A stretch of 64,000 nt of DNA from Pseudomonadota bacterium (lineage in GTDB: Bacteria; Pseudomonadota; Gammaproteobacteria; Xanthomonadales; Xanthomonadaceae). A model generated the notes under the pieces. The model was not told the DNA's origin. It searched no databases and saw nothing but the letters and a program-made list of their open reading frames with translations. Positions 8,641 to 16,046 of the stretch are shown here, piece after piece; positions within the stretch are counted from its first letter, which is position 1, and each line of letters opens with the position of its first letter. The stretch spans positions 1 through 64,000 of the forward strand of contig JAFEFT010000021.1 of the NCBI GenBank assembly GCA_018240435.1, in the 5' to 3' direction. A program made the translations under genes and the position numbers.

Positions 8641-10866
8641 ATGAGCCAAGTTGCCAGCGCTGTCGCCACCCCCCACGACGATGAAATCGATTTTGCCGCG
8701 CTCGTCGGGACCTTGATCGACAACAAGTGGCTGATCGCGACCATCACCGGGGTCCTGCTGGTGCTGAGCGTCGCCTACGCGTTTCTGGCGACACCGATCT
8801 ACGAAGCCGATGGCCTGGTCCAGGTCGAACAGAAAGTGCCTGACCTGCCCGGGCTGAGCGCGCTCACCGAGACGCTGGGGGCGTCCAGTTCGCAGGCGAC
8901 CACCGAAATCGCCTTGATCACCTCGCGCACCAACATCGGCGGGGCGATGAGCGCCTACAACATGGCGATCAGCGTCGGCCCGCATCGTTTCCCGCTGATC
9001 GGCAAGTATCTGGCGCGCGGATACGCCGGTGATCATCCGGGCGCGCTGGCCGATATTCGTTGGGGGATGAACAGCTACGGCTGGGGTGGCGAGAGGCTTT
9101 CCATTCCCCAGCTCGACGTTCCCGATGGCATTCTCGGGCAAACCATGCTGCTCGTCGTCGGGGATGGCGGCAGCTACTCGTTGTACGCGCCCAGCCTGTT
9201 CTTTCCGACCGGCACCCTGCTGGTCAAGGGGCGGGTCGGCGAGGTGGCGAAGGGCAACGGCGTGACGATCCTGGTCGACCAGCTGGTGGCGCACCCTGGC
9301 ATGCGCTTCGATGTCGTGCGCAACACCGACCTGGCGACGATCAACTTGCTGCAAACCCAGATCACGGCCACCGAGCAGGGCACCGACTCGGGCATCATCG
9401 CCATCACTTACGACGACGCCGATCCGGCGCGTGCGCAAGGCTTCATGAACAAGCTGATGCAGTTGTATGTCAAGCAGAACGTCGATCACAACGCCGAGGA
9501 GGCGGCCAAGAGCCTGACCTTCGTCAAGGAACAGATTCCCGGCGTGAAAAAACAGCTCGACGACGCCACCGCCGCCCTCAACCGTTATCAGCAGAGCGCC
9601 GGCTCGGTCGACATCACGATGCAGACCAAGGGCCTGCTCGATCAGGAGGTGGCGATCGAGACCAGCATCCAGCAATTGCGCCAGCAACAGGCCGAAATCG
9701 CCAACAAGTACACACCCGAGCATCCGGCCTACCGGGCGCTGATGCAGCAGATCGGACAGTTGCAGGCGCAGAAGGCGGCCATCGAAAAGCAGGTCGGCAA
9801 GCTGCCCGACACCCAGCAGGAACTGCTCCGGCTCACCCGCGACGTCACCGTCAGCAACACCACCTACACCTCGTTGCTGGGCCAGGCGCAGCAGCTGGAC
9901 ATCGCCCGCGCCGGTACCGTCGGCAACGTTCGCATCATCGACAACGCGTCCGTCGACATCATGAATCCGGTCAAGCCGAAGAAGGCGCTGGTGATCATCG
10001 GCGGCACCTTCCTTGGCGGCTTCCTGTCGGTCGCCTGGGTGTTCCTCGTGCAGATCCTGCGCAAGGGCGTGGAAGATCCGGCCGAGATCGAGAAAATCGG
10101 TCTGCCGGTCTACGCATCCATCCCGGTCAGCGCCAAGGAAAAATCGATCACCGTGCACGGCCGCGATCGTCACGCCGACGGCAAGCAGCACCTGCTGGTG
10201 GTCAGCGCGCCCGAGGATGTCGCCACCGAGGCCTTGCGCAGCTTGCGCACCAGCCTGCATTTCGCGCGCCTGGAGGCGAAAAACAACATCCTGATGATTT
10301 CCGGCCCGAGCCCCAACGCCGGCAAGACCTTCGTCGCCACCAACCTCGCCGCGGCGGTGGCGCAGGGCGGCCAGAAGGTGTTGCTGATCGACGGCGACAT
10401 GCGTCTGGGCACCATGCACGACGTGATCGGCGGCAAGTCCGAAGGCGGCCTTTCCGAGCTGATCGCCGGGCAGATCGAGCTGGCGCAGGCGCTGCGCCAG
10501 GTGGCCAACGTCGACAACCTGTTCTTCATCGCCCGCGGCAAAGTGCCGCCCAACCCGTCCGAGCTGCTGATGCATCCGCGCTTTTCGGCGCTGCTCGAAA
10601 AGCTCAAGGCGAGCTTCGACATGGTCATCATCGACACCCCGCCGATCCTGGCGGTCACCGATGCGGCGATCATCGGCAGCCATGCCGGCACCAGCATGAT
10701 GGTCGCGCGCTTCGGCCTCAATCAGGTGCGCGAAATCGCCTTGGCGGTGCAGCGTTTCGAACACAATGGCGTCGAGATCAAGGGCGCGATCTTCAATGCC
10801 GTCGAGCGCCGCCATACCGGCTACGCATCGTACGGCTACTACGATTACTACAAGACTTCCCGCTGA
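8641..10866 (+). CDS. Polysaccharide copolymerase/tyrosine autokinase (Wzc-type)
   Basis: This inner-membrane protein controls chain length and export in Wzx/Wzy pathways through autophosphorylation. The 741 residues contain a Wzz domain with a first membrane helix near residues 28-50, a long coiled-coil periplasmic part (KEQIPGVKKQLDDATAALN) and a second helix near 445-465. The cytoplasmic BY-kinase domain has Walker A in SGPSPNAGKTFVATN (about 554-568), Walker A' in LLIDGDMRLG and Walker B in MVIIDTPPI. The C-terminus has six tyrosines in GYASYGYYDYY. It follows its presumed phosphatase by 40 bp. The fused copolymerase-kinase is typical of proteobacteria. Confidence 0.95.
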   Translation: MSQVASAVATPHDDEIDFAALVGTLIDNKWLIATITGVLLVLSVAYAFLATPIYEADGLVQVEQKVPDLPGLSALTETLGASSSQATTEIALITSRTNIGGAMSAYNMAISVGPHRFPLIGKYLARGYAGDHPGALADIRWGMNSYGWGGERLSIPQLDVPDGILGQTMLLVVGDGGSYSLYAPSLFFPTGTLLVKGRVGEVAKGNGVTILVDQLVAHPGMRFDVVRNTDLATINLLQTQITATEQGTDSGIIAITYDDADPARAQGFMNKLMQLYVKQNVDHNAEEAAKSLTFVKEQIPGVKKQLDDATAALNRYQQSAGSVDITMQTKGLLDQEVAIETSIQQLRQQQAEIANKYTPEHPAYRALMQQIGQLQAQKAAIEKQVGKLPDTQQELLRLTRDVTVSNTTYTSLLGQAQQLDIARAGTVGNVRIIDNASVDIMNPVKPKKALVIIGGTFLGGFLSVAWVFLVQILRKGVEDPAEIEKIGLPVYASIPVSAKEKSITVHGRDRHADGKQHLLVVSAPEDVATEALRSLRTSLHFARLEAKNNILMISGPSPNAGKTFVATNLAAAVAQGGQKVLLIDGDMRLGTMHDVIGGKSEGGLSELIAGQIELAQALRQVANVDNLFFIARGKVPPNPSELLMHPRFSALLEKLKASFDMVIIDTPPILAVTDAAIIGSHAGTSMMVARFGLNQVREIALAVQRFEHNGVEIKGAIFNAVERRHTGYASYGYYDYYKTSR

Positions 10867-11005
10867 CGCCAGCGCGGTTGCGGGGTGATGAGGCCCGCGC
10901 GGGTGTCGCAGCGGCCAACGGGCCGGGAGTCGCAGCCAGAGCAATGGCCGTTCGCCGGTGCGAAATTCGTTTTCCCCTCAATGAGAAGGGAGCAAGACTG
11001 ACGCC

Positions 11006-12442
11006 ATGGTGTTGATGCCGGGCCACGCAGGAGTTCGCAGGGGCGATTCGACATTCCTGTCGAAATACGCGGCCCTGTTCGAGATGCTGCAACGCGTCGG
11101 CGATCTTGGCATCCTGCTGGCCACTGCCGTCGTCTGCCATTGGTTCCGCTTCGGAACCACACAGATCAACCCCTCGCTGACGAATCTGCTGGTCGTGGCG
11201 ATGCTGCTGGTGCTGCTGGTGTTCCCGGTGTTCGGCCTGTACCGGAGCTGGCGTGGCGAAGGCGTCGCCGAGGAGGTCGCCCGCATCGCGCTGGCGTGGA
11301 CGGTCGTGGTGGCGATCACCGCGATCGTTGGCTGGTGGCTGGCCGACATGGGCCGCCCCTCGCGCGACTGGGGGCTGGCGTGGTACCTGTCGACCATCGT
11401 CGCGCTGGGCGCGCAGCGCGGCATGGTGCGCTGGGCACTGCGCCGGATCCGCAGTCGCGGCCTGGACAGCCGCGACGTGGTCATCATCGGTGCCACCCGG
11501 ACCGGCGATGACATCGCCCAGGCGATGCAGCGCAATGCCTGGATGGGGCTGCGCGTTCTCGGCCACGTGCGCACCGACTATGACCAGATGGTGGTCGATC
11601 CGGGCAAGGATCTGGGCGATGTCGATGCGTTCATCGCCAGCCTGCGCGAGCGGGTACCCAGCCAGGTCTGGATTGCGTTGCCGCTGCGTGCCGAAGAATT
11701 GATCCGCACGCTGATGGACGCCACCGCCGATCTTCCCATCACCGTGCGCCTCGTGCCCGACCTGTTCGGCTTCGACCTGCTCAACCACGGGGTCACCAGC
11801 GTCGGCGACATTCCCGTCATCACCCTCCAGGGCAAGCGACTGGAAGGGCGGTCGCAGGCCAGCAAGGCGATCGAGGACGTGGTGCTCGGCAGTTTGATCC
11901 TGATCCTGATCGCGCCGTTGATGGCGCTGATCGCGGTTGGCGTCAAACTCAGCTCGCCCGGGCCGGTTCTGTTCCGGCAACGCCGCCACGGATTGGGCGG
12001 GGAAGTGGTGGACGTCTGGAAGTTCCGTTCCATGCGGGTGCATCAGGAAGACCACGGGCAAGTCACCCAGGCCACCCGCGGCGACGCGCGCATCACGCCG
12101 TTCGGTCGCTTCCTGCGTGCCACCAGTCTCGACGAGCTGCCGCAGTTCATCAACGTGCTGCAAGGGCACATGTCCATCGTCGGCCCGCGGCCGCATGCGG
12201 TCGAGCACAACAACCATTACCGGGATCTGGTGCCCCGCTACATGACCCGCCACAGCATGAAGCCGGGCATCACCGGCTGGGCGCAGGTCAACGGCTTCCG
12301 CGGCGAGACCGATACCCTCGACAAGATGATCAAGCGGGTCGAATACGACATCCACTACATCCAGAACTGGTCGGTCTGGCTGGATTTGCGCATCATCGCC
12401 CTGACCATCGTCCGCGTGTTCTTCCAGCGCAGCGCGTACTGA
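11006..12442 (+). CDS. Undecaprenyl-phosphate glucose phosphotransferase (GumD/WcaJ type)
   Basis: This enzyme starts repeat-unit synthesis by moving hexose-1-phosphate, usually glucose, from UDP-sugar to undecaprenyl phosphate. The 478-residue protein has four or five N-terminal membrane helices (about residues 30-130) and a central nucleotide-binding-like region (VVIIGATRTGDDIA). A further hydrophobic segment precedes the C-terminal bacterial sugar transferase domain, with LFRQRRHGLGG, KFRSMRVH, SLDELPQFINVL, MSIVGPRPHAVEHN and KPGITGWAQVNGFRGET. These match the PHPT family that includes GumD and WcaJ. The 139-bp spacer before it holds no gene; GAAGGGAG precedes the ATG. Glucose as the sugar is inferred from the subfamily. 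Confidence 0.93.
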   Translation: MVLMPGHAGVRRGDSTFLSKYAALFEMLQRVGDLGILLATAVVCHWFRFGTTQINPSLTNLLVVAMLLVLLVFPVFGLYRSWRGEGVAEEVARIALAWTVVVAITAIVGWWLADMGRPSRDWGLAWYLSTIVALGAQRGMVRWALRRIRSRGLDSRDVVIIGATRTGDDIAQAMQRNAWMGLRVLGHVRTDYDQMVVDPGKDLGDVDAFIASLRERVPSQVWIALPLRAEELIRTLMDATADLPITVRLVPDLFGFDLLNHGVTSVGDIPVITLQGKRLEGRSQASKAIEDVVLGSLILILIAPLMALIAVGVKLSSPGPVLFRQRRHGLGGEVVDVWKFRSMRVHQEDHGQVTQATRGDARITPFGRFLRATSLDELPQFINVLQGHMSIVGPRPHAVEHNNHYRDLVPRYMTRHSMKPGITGWAQVNGFRGETDTLDKMIKRVEYDIHYIQNWSVWLDLRIIALTIVRVFFQRSAY

Positions 12443-12487
12443 TGCAGGCCGGCGACGTGGATACCAATCCGGCGATCGGTCGCTGAG

Positions 12488-13885
12488 ATGACGCTCAAGC
12501 ACACGATCGTCCACGGAACCCTGTGGGCCGGCGGCGCGCAGGTGCTCTCGATGGGCTGCAACTTCCTGCTCACGATCGTGCTGGCGCGTGGCCTGACTCC
12601 GACCGAGTACGGCCTGTACTTCATCGCTCTGAACACCATCGTCATCCTGGTCAATGTCGGCACGGTCGGAATGGACCGATCGACCGTCCGCCTGGCATCG
12701 GTTCGCCTCGTCGAGAAGGATTGGCAGGGTCTGCGGGCCTTGCTGGCGATGTGTTTCCGGATCGTGGTGGTGTGTTCGCTCGCTGCCGCCGCCGGCTTTC
12801 TCATCGCAGGTCCGTACGCGATGACGAACTGGCTGCACGCTCCGGGGCTGTTGCCGTACATCGCGGTCATGGCGGCATGGCTGGTTGCGGCCACGGTGCA
12901 GGGTGAGCTGACGGAGGCGTTCCGCGGCCTCAACGACATTCGCATGGCCTCGTTGTTTGGCGGCGTGCGCAGCAATGGCATCGTGATGGCCGTGGCGGTG
13001 TGCGGCCTGATGGGCGCACTGGCGTGGCTGGGGCGGCTGACGCTGGCCAGTGCGTTGTGGATCATGGTGATGGTCGCCGTTGCCAGCGTCGTCGTCGGAG
13101 CCGCCATCCTGGTCGCGCGCATCCGCCGGCTGACGGCTGCGCCGGCCACTACCGCCACCGCTTCCCCATGGAGCGTTCGCGACGCCCTCGCCGACGGCTG
13201 GCCGTACTGGATCGCCGCGATCATCGTCGCCCTTCGCCTGCAAGGTGGTGCCTGGCTGGCCGGCGCCTTCGACAGCAACGACAAGGTGGCCCTGTACGGT
13301 GTCGCGCAGCGGATGATGCTGTTGCTGGCCGGCCCGATGATCATTTCCAACGCGGTATTGCCGCCGATCGTCGCCCAGTTGCACGCCTCCGGGCAGGTTC
13401 GCCGGCTCGAACGGGTGGTGCGTTCGGTGAGCGGTTTGATTCTGCTGCCGTCGCTGGTGCTGACCATCGTCCTGGTGGTCGCCGGCAAGTTCATCCTGCA
13501 CGGACTGTTCAGTGCATTCTACGAAGCGGCGTATCCATTGCTGATCATCCTGTGCATCGGCCAGACCGCCAACATCGCCACCGGCGCCTGGCAAACGGTG
13601 TTGCCGATGACCGGCAATCAACGCCTGATGCTGGTCACCAGCGTGCTGGCGATGGCCATCCAGCTTGGCCTGGGCTTGTGGCTTGGCTTTTTGTACGGGG
13701 TGCTGGGCATCGCCATCAGCTTCGCCGCCAGCGTCACCGTTGCCAACCTCGTCGGCATGCTGTTCGTGCGCTGGCGGCTGGGCATCTGGACGTTCGCCAC
13801 GCTGGACGCGACAACCATCAAGGATGCCTCGGGGCTGGTTCTGGCAAAACTGCGGGGACGCAAGGCGGCATGGCAGAAGGTATGA
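12488..13885 (+). CDS. Oligosaccharide flippase (Wzx-type)
   Basis: This is a MOP-superfamily polytopic protein expected to flip the undecaprenyl-linked repeat unit across the inner membrane. The 465 residues contain about twelve hydrophobic helices. The N-terminal pattern TLWAGGAQVLSMGCNFLLT with ARGLTPTEYGLYF is the usual start of the polysaccharide-synthesis transporter family. Its stop codon overlaps the next start (ATGA), which predicts translational coupling to the sulfur genes. Substrate specificity cannot be read from sequence. Confidence 0.9.
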   Translation: MTLKHTIVHGTLWAGGAQVLSMGCNFLLTIVLARGLTPTEYGLYFIALNTIVILVNVGTVGMDRSTVRLASVRLVEKDWQGLRALLAMCFRIVVVCSLAAAAGFLIAGPYAMTNWLHAPGLLPYIAVMAAWLVAATVQGELTEAFRGLNDIRMASLFGGVRSNGIVMAVAVCGLMGALAWLGRLTLASALWIMVMVAVASVVVGAAILVARIRRLTAAPATTATASPWSVRDALADGWPYWIAAIIVALRLQGGAWLAGAFDSNDKVALYGVAQRMMLLLAGPMIISNAVLPPIVAQLHASGQVRRLERVVRSVSGLILLPSLVLTIVLVVAGKFILHGLFSAFYEAAYPLLIILCIGQTANIATGAWQTVLPMTGNQRLMLVTSVLAMAIQLGLGLWLGFLYGVLGIAISFAASVTVANLVGMLFVRWRLGIWTFATLDATTIKDASGLVLAKLRGRKAAWQKV

Positions 13886-15975
13886 ACATTGCCGGTTCCA
13901 CGGGCGCGGCGGCGCCTGCCACCGCGCCGTATGCCGAGGCGCTGGTGCGCACGCTCGCGCTGCTGGCGCGCATCGACCGGGACTATCGTCCGGCGGTGCT
14001 GGCCAACGGCTTCGGGCCGGAAAGCATGGTGCTGACCGACCTGATCGCACGCCATGATTTGGCGATCGAGATCATTTCCCTCGATACCGGGCGATTGCCC
14101 GATGAAACCCACATCCTCGCGCAGAACGCATTCAAGCGTTACGGTGCGCGCATCCGGATGATCTCGCCCGATCCGGCCGCATTGCAGGACTGGGTGCTGG
14201 CGAACGGGCCCAATGGCTTTTACCAAAGCGTCGAGCAGCGTCGCGATTGCTGCCGCCTGCGCAAAGTGGAGCCGTTGCGGCGCGTGCTGGCCGGCAAGAA
14301 GGCCTGGCTGACCGGGTTGCGCCGCGAGCAGGCGCCCAGCCGTGGGCAACTGGGCGAGCACGCCTGGGATGGCGAGCACGGGCTGGACAAGTTCAACCCG
14401 ATGATCGACTGGACGGCGGCCCAGGTCTGGGCCTACATCCACGATCACTCGGTGCCTTACAATGCGCTGCACGATCAGGGATATCCCAGCGTCGGCTGCT
14501 CTCCATGCACGCGCGCGGTCGCTCCGGGCGAGGACATCCGGGCCGGCCGTTGGTGGTGGGAACGCGAAACCGCGAAGGAGTGCGGTTTGCACATGAACCC
14601 GTCGACCGGTCAGCTGGAGCGGGCCGTCAAGGCCGGTGCTGCCGCCGAGCCGGCGCCGGAGCTGCGCACGTTCCGTACGCCGGCCATCGGCGTGTCCGAA
14701 TCGATACTCGCCGCGCGAGCGGCGTTCAACACGCATCTCATCAAGAAGGAAGGGAGACGGAAAATGAAAGTTCTCGTATTGGGTGGCGATGGTTTCTGCG
14801 GCTGGCCCACCGCATTGCACCTTTCGGCGCAGGGCCACGACGTGGCCATCGTCGACAACCTCTCGCGCCGCAACATCGATATCGAGCTGGAGTGCGAATC
14901 GCTGACGCCGATCCGGCCGATGGGCGAGCGCCTGCGGGCATGGAAAGAGGTCAGCGGCAAGACCATCGCCTTCCACAATCTCGACGTGGCGGTGAACTAC
15001 CAGCGCCTGCTCGACCTGATCCTGGCGTGGAAGCCCAACGCCATCGTGCATTTCGCCGAGCAGCGCGCGGCGCCGTATTCGATGAAGAGCAGCCGCCACA
15101 AGCGCTACACGGTCAGCAACAACCTCAATGCCACCAACAACGTGCTGGCGGCGGTGGTCGAGAGCGGGCTGGATATCCACATCGCCCATCTGGGCACGAT
15201 GGGCGTGTACGGCTATGGCACGGCCGGCATGAAGATCCCCGAGGGCTACCTCAAGGTGCAGGTCGAGATCGAAGGCGGCCGGATGGTCGAGAACGAGATT
15301 CTCTACCCGGCCAATCCGGGCAGCATCTATCACATGACCAAGACCCAGGATCAGTTGCTGTTCCTGTACTACAACAAGAACGACAAGGTGCGCGTGACCG
15401 ACCTGCACCAGGGCATCGTCTGGGGCACCCAGACCACCGAAACCCGCCTCGACGAGCGCCTGATCAATCGTTTCGACTACGACGGTGACTACGGCACCGT
15501 GCTCAATCGTTTCCTGATGCAGGCGGCGGTCGGCTACCCGCTCAGCGTCCACGGCACCGGTGGCCAGACCCGCGCCTTCATCCATATCCAGGACACGGTC
15601 AAGTGCATCCAGCTCGCGCTCGAGAACCCGCCGGCGCACGGCGAGCGTGTGCAGATCTTCAACCAGATGACCGAGACCCATCGCGTGCGTGATCTGGCCA
15701 AGATGATTTCCGACCGTACCGGCGTGAAGATCGACTTCGTGCCCAACCCGCGCGTCGAAGCCGACGAGAACGAGTTGCACGTCGCCAACGACCGCTTCCT
15801 GCATCTGGGTCTGGAGCCGATCACGCTCAACGACGGCCTGATGGAGGAAGTCACCCAGATCACCCGCAAGTACGCCGACCGTTGCGACCGCAGCAAGATT
15901 CCGTGCGTGTCGTTCTGGCGCAAGCCGGCGGCGGCGGCGGCGGCGCCGGCGCCGGAGTCGGTCGCCGCGGGTTGA
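13882..15975 (+). CDS. APS reductase (CysH-type) fused in frame to UDP-sulfoquinovose synthase (SqdB)
   Basis: One 697-codon frame joins two enzymes. Residues 1-250 match [4Fe-4S] assimilatory adenylylsulfate reductases. The cluster cysteines are Cys123-Cys124 (RRDCCRLRK) and Cys206/Cys209 (VGCSPCTRAV), the catalytic cysteine is Cys234 in KECGLHMNPSTG, and ISLDTGRLPDET binds substrate. It would reduce APS to sulfite with thioredoxin. Residues 295-697 match SqdB, which makes UDP-sulfoquinovose from UDP-glucose and sulfite. They contain the NAD motif GGDGFCGWPTALHL, TMGVYGYG, the YxxxK motif in SIYHMTKTQ and HGTGGQTRAFIHI. A linker of about 45-60 residues lies between them. The start overlaps the flippase stop (ATGA); ATG at 13870 is an alternative. 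An internal Shine-Dalgarno sequence and ATG could also give free SqdB. Confidence 0.88.
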   Translation: MNIAGSTGAAAPATAPYAEALVRTLALLARIDRDYRPAVLANGFGPESMVLTDLIARHDLAIEIISLDTGRLPDETHILAQNAFKRYGARIRMISPDPAALQDWVLANGPNGFYQSVEQRRDCCRLRKVEPLRRVLAGKKAWLTGLRREQAPSRGQLGEHAWDGEHGLDKFNPMIDWTAAQVWAYIHDHSVPYNALHDQGYPSVGCSPCTRAVAPGEDIRAGRWWWERETAKECGLHMNPSTGQLERAVKAGAAAEPAPELRTFRTPAIGVSESILAARAAFNTHLIKKEGRRKMKVLVLGGDGFCGWPTALHLSAQGHDVAIVDNLSRRNIDIELECESLTPIRPMGERLRAWKEVSGKTIAFHNLDVAVNYQRLLDLILAWKPNAIVHFAEQRAAPYSMKSSRHKRYTVSNNLNATNNVLAAVVESGLDIHIAHLGTMGVYGYGTAGMKIPEGYLKVQVEIEGGRMVENEILYPANPGSIYHMTKTQDQLLFLYYNKNDKVRVTDLHQGIVWGTQTTETRLDERLINRFDYDGDYGTVLNRFLMQAAVGYPLSVHGTGGQTRAFIHIQDTVKCIQLALENPPAHGERVQIFNQMTETHRVRDLAKMISDRTGVKIDFVPNPRVEADENELHVANDRFLHLGLEPITLNDGLMEEVTQITRKYADRCDRSKIPCVSFWRKPAAAAAAPAPESVAAG
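14746..14756 (+). promoter_or_regulatory. Internal ribosome binding site at the CysH-SqdB junction
   Basis: AAGGAAGGGAG lies 7 bp before an in-frame ATG that starts the SqdB-like part exactly where free SqdB proteins begin. No stop codon separates it from the reductase part. Either two genes have merged by loss of a stop, or both a fusion and a free SqdB are made. Confidence 0.75.
14764..15975 (+). CDS. sqdB: UDP-sulfoquinovose synthase from the internal start (same frame as the fusion)
   Basis: Read from the internal ATG, this is a complete 403-residue SqdB beginning MKVLVLGGDGFCGWP, the normal length and N-terminus of the family. The Rossmann motif, the Thr in LGTMGVYGYG and the Tyr/Lys pair of YHMTK are intact. 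Generic sugar epimerases lack the extended insert with LECESLTPIRPM and the AEQRAAPYSM segment seen here, both typical of SqdB/SQD1. No sulfoquinovosyl-diacylglycerol synthase gene (sqdX or sqdD type) is seen nearby. Polysaccharide genes flank it, so the sugar is probably destined for polysaccharide. The C-terminus is an Ala/Pro-rich tail. Confidence 0.6.
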   Translation: MKVLVLGGDGFCGWPTALHLSAQGHDVAIVDNLSRRNIDIELECESLTPIRPMGERLRAWKEVSGKTIAFHNLDVAVNYQRLLDLILAWKPNAIVHFAEQRAAPYSMKSSRHKRYTVSNNLNATNNVLAAVVESGLDIHIAHLGTMGVYGYGTAGMKIPEGYLKVQVEIEGGRMVENEILYPANPGSIYHMTKTQDQLLFLYYNKNDKVRVTDLHQGIVWGTQTTETRLDERLINRFDYDGDYGTVLNRFLMQAAVGYPLSVHGTGGQTRAFIHIQDTVKCIQLALENPPAHGERVQIFNQMTETHRVRDLAKMISDRTGVKIDFVPNPRVEADENELHVANDRFLHLGLEPITLNDGLMEEVTQITRKYADRCDRSKIPCVSFWRKPAAAAAAPAPESVAAG

Positions 15976-16046
15976 TGGTCACGATGAGAGCAACGCGCGA
16001 GGGCGGGCCTCGGGCTCGCCCTTCGCGCAGATCGACGGAGACAATC

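Noticed and set aside
13000-13869. Upstream part of the long open frame that contains cysH-sqdB, in frame 1 through the flippase gene
   Set aside because: It is the out-of-frame shadow of the flippase gene. Family sequence begins only at about 13882, where the start overlaps the flippase stop.
10793-14050. Minus-strand open frame of more than 1000 codons opposite the exopolysaccharide genes
   Set aside because: Low-complexity His/Gln/Arg/Asp product, no family pattern; a GC-rich antisense artefact of real genes.
13882-14763. PAPS reductase of the cluster-free E. coli CysH type
   Set aside because: The CC and CxxC pairs that bind [4Fe-4S] are both present, which marks the APS-using branch.
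14764-15975. Ordinary UDP-glucose 4-epimerase or dehydratase
   Set aside because: The GGDGFCGWPTALHL start, the LECESLTPIRPM insert and the full length are those of SqdB, and a sulfite-producing reductase domain is joined to it.
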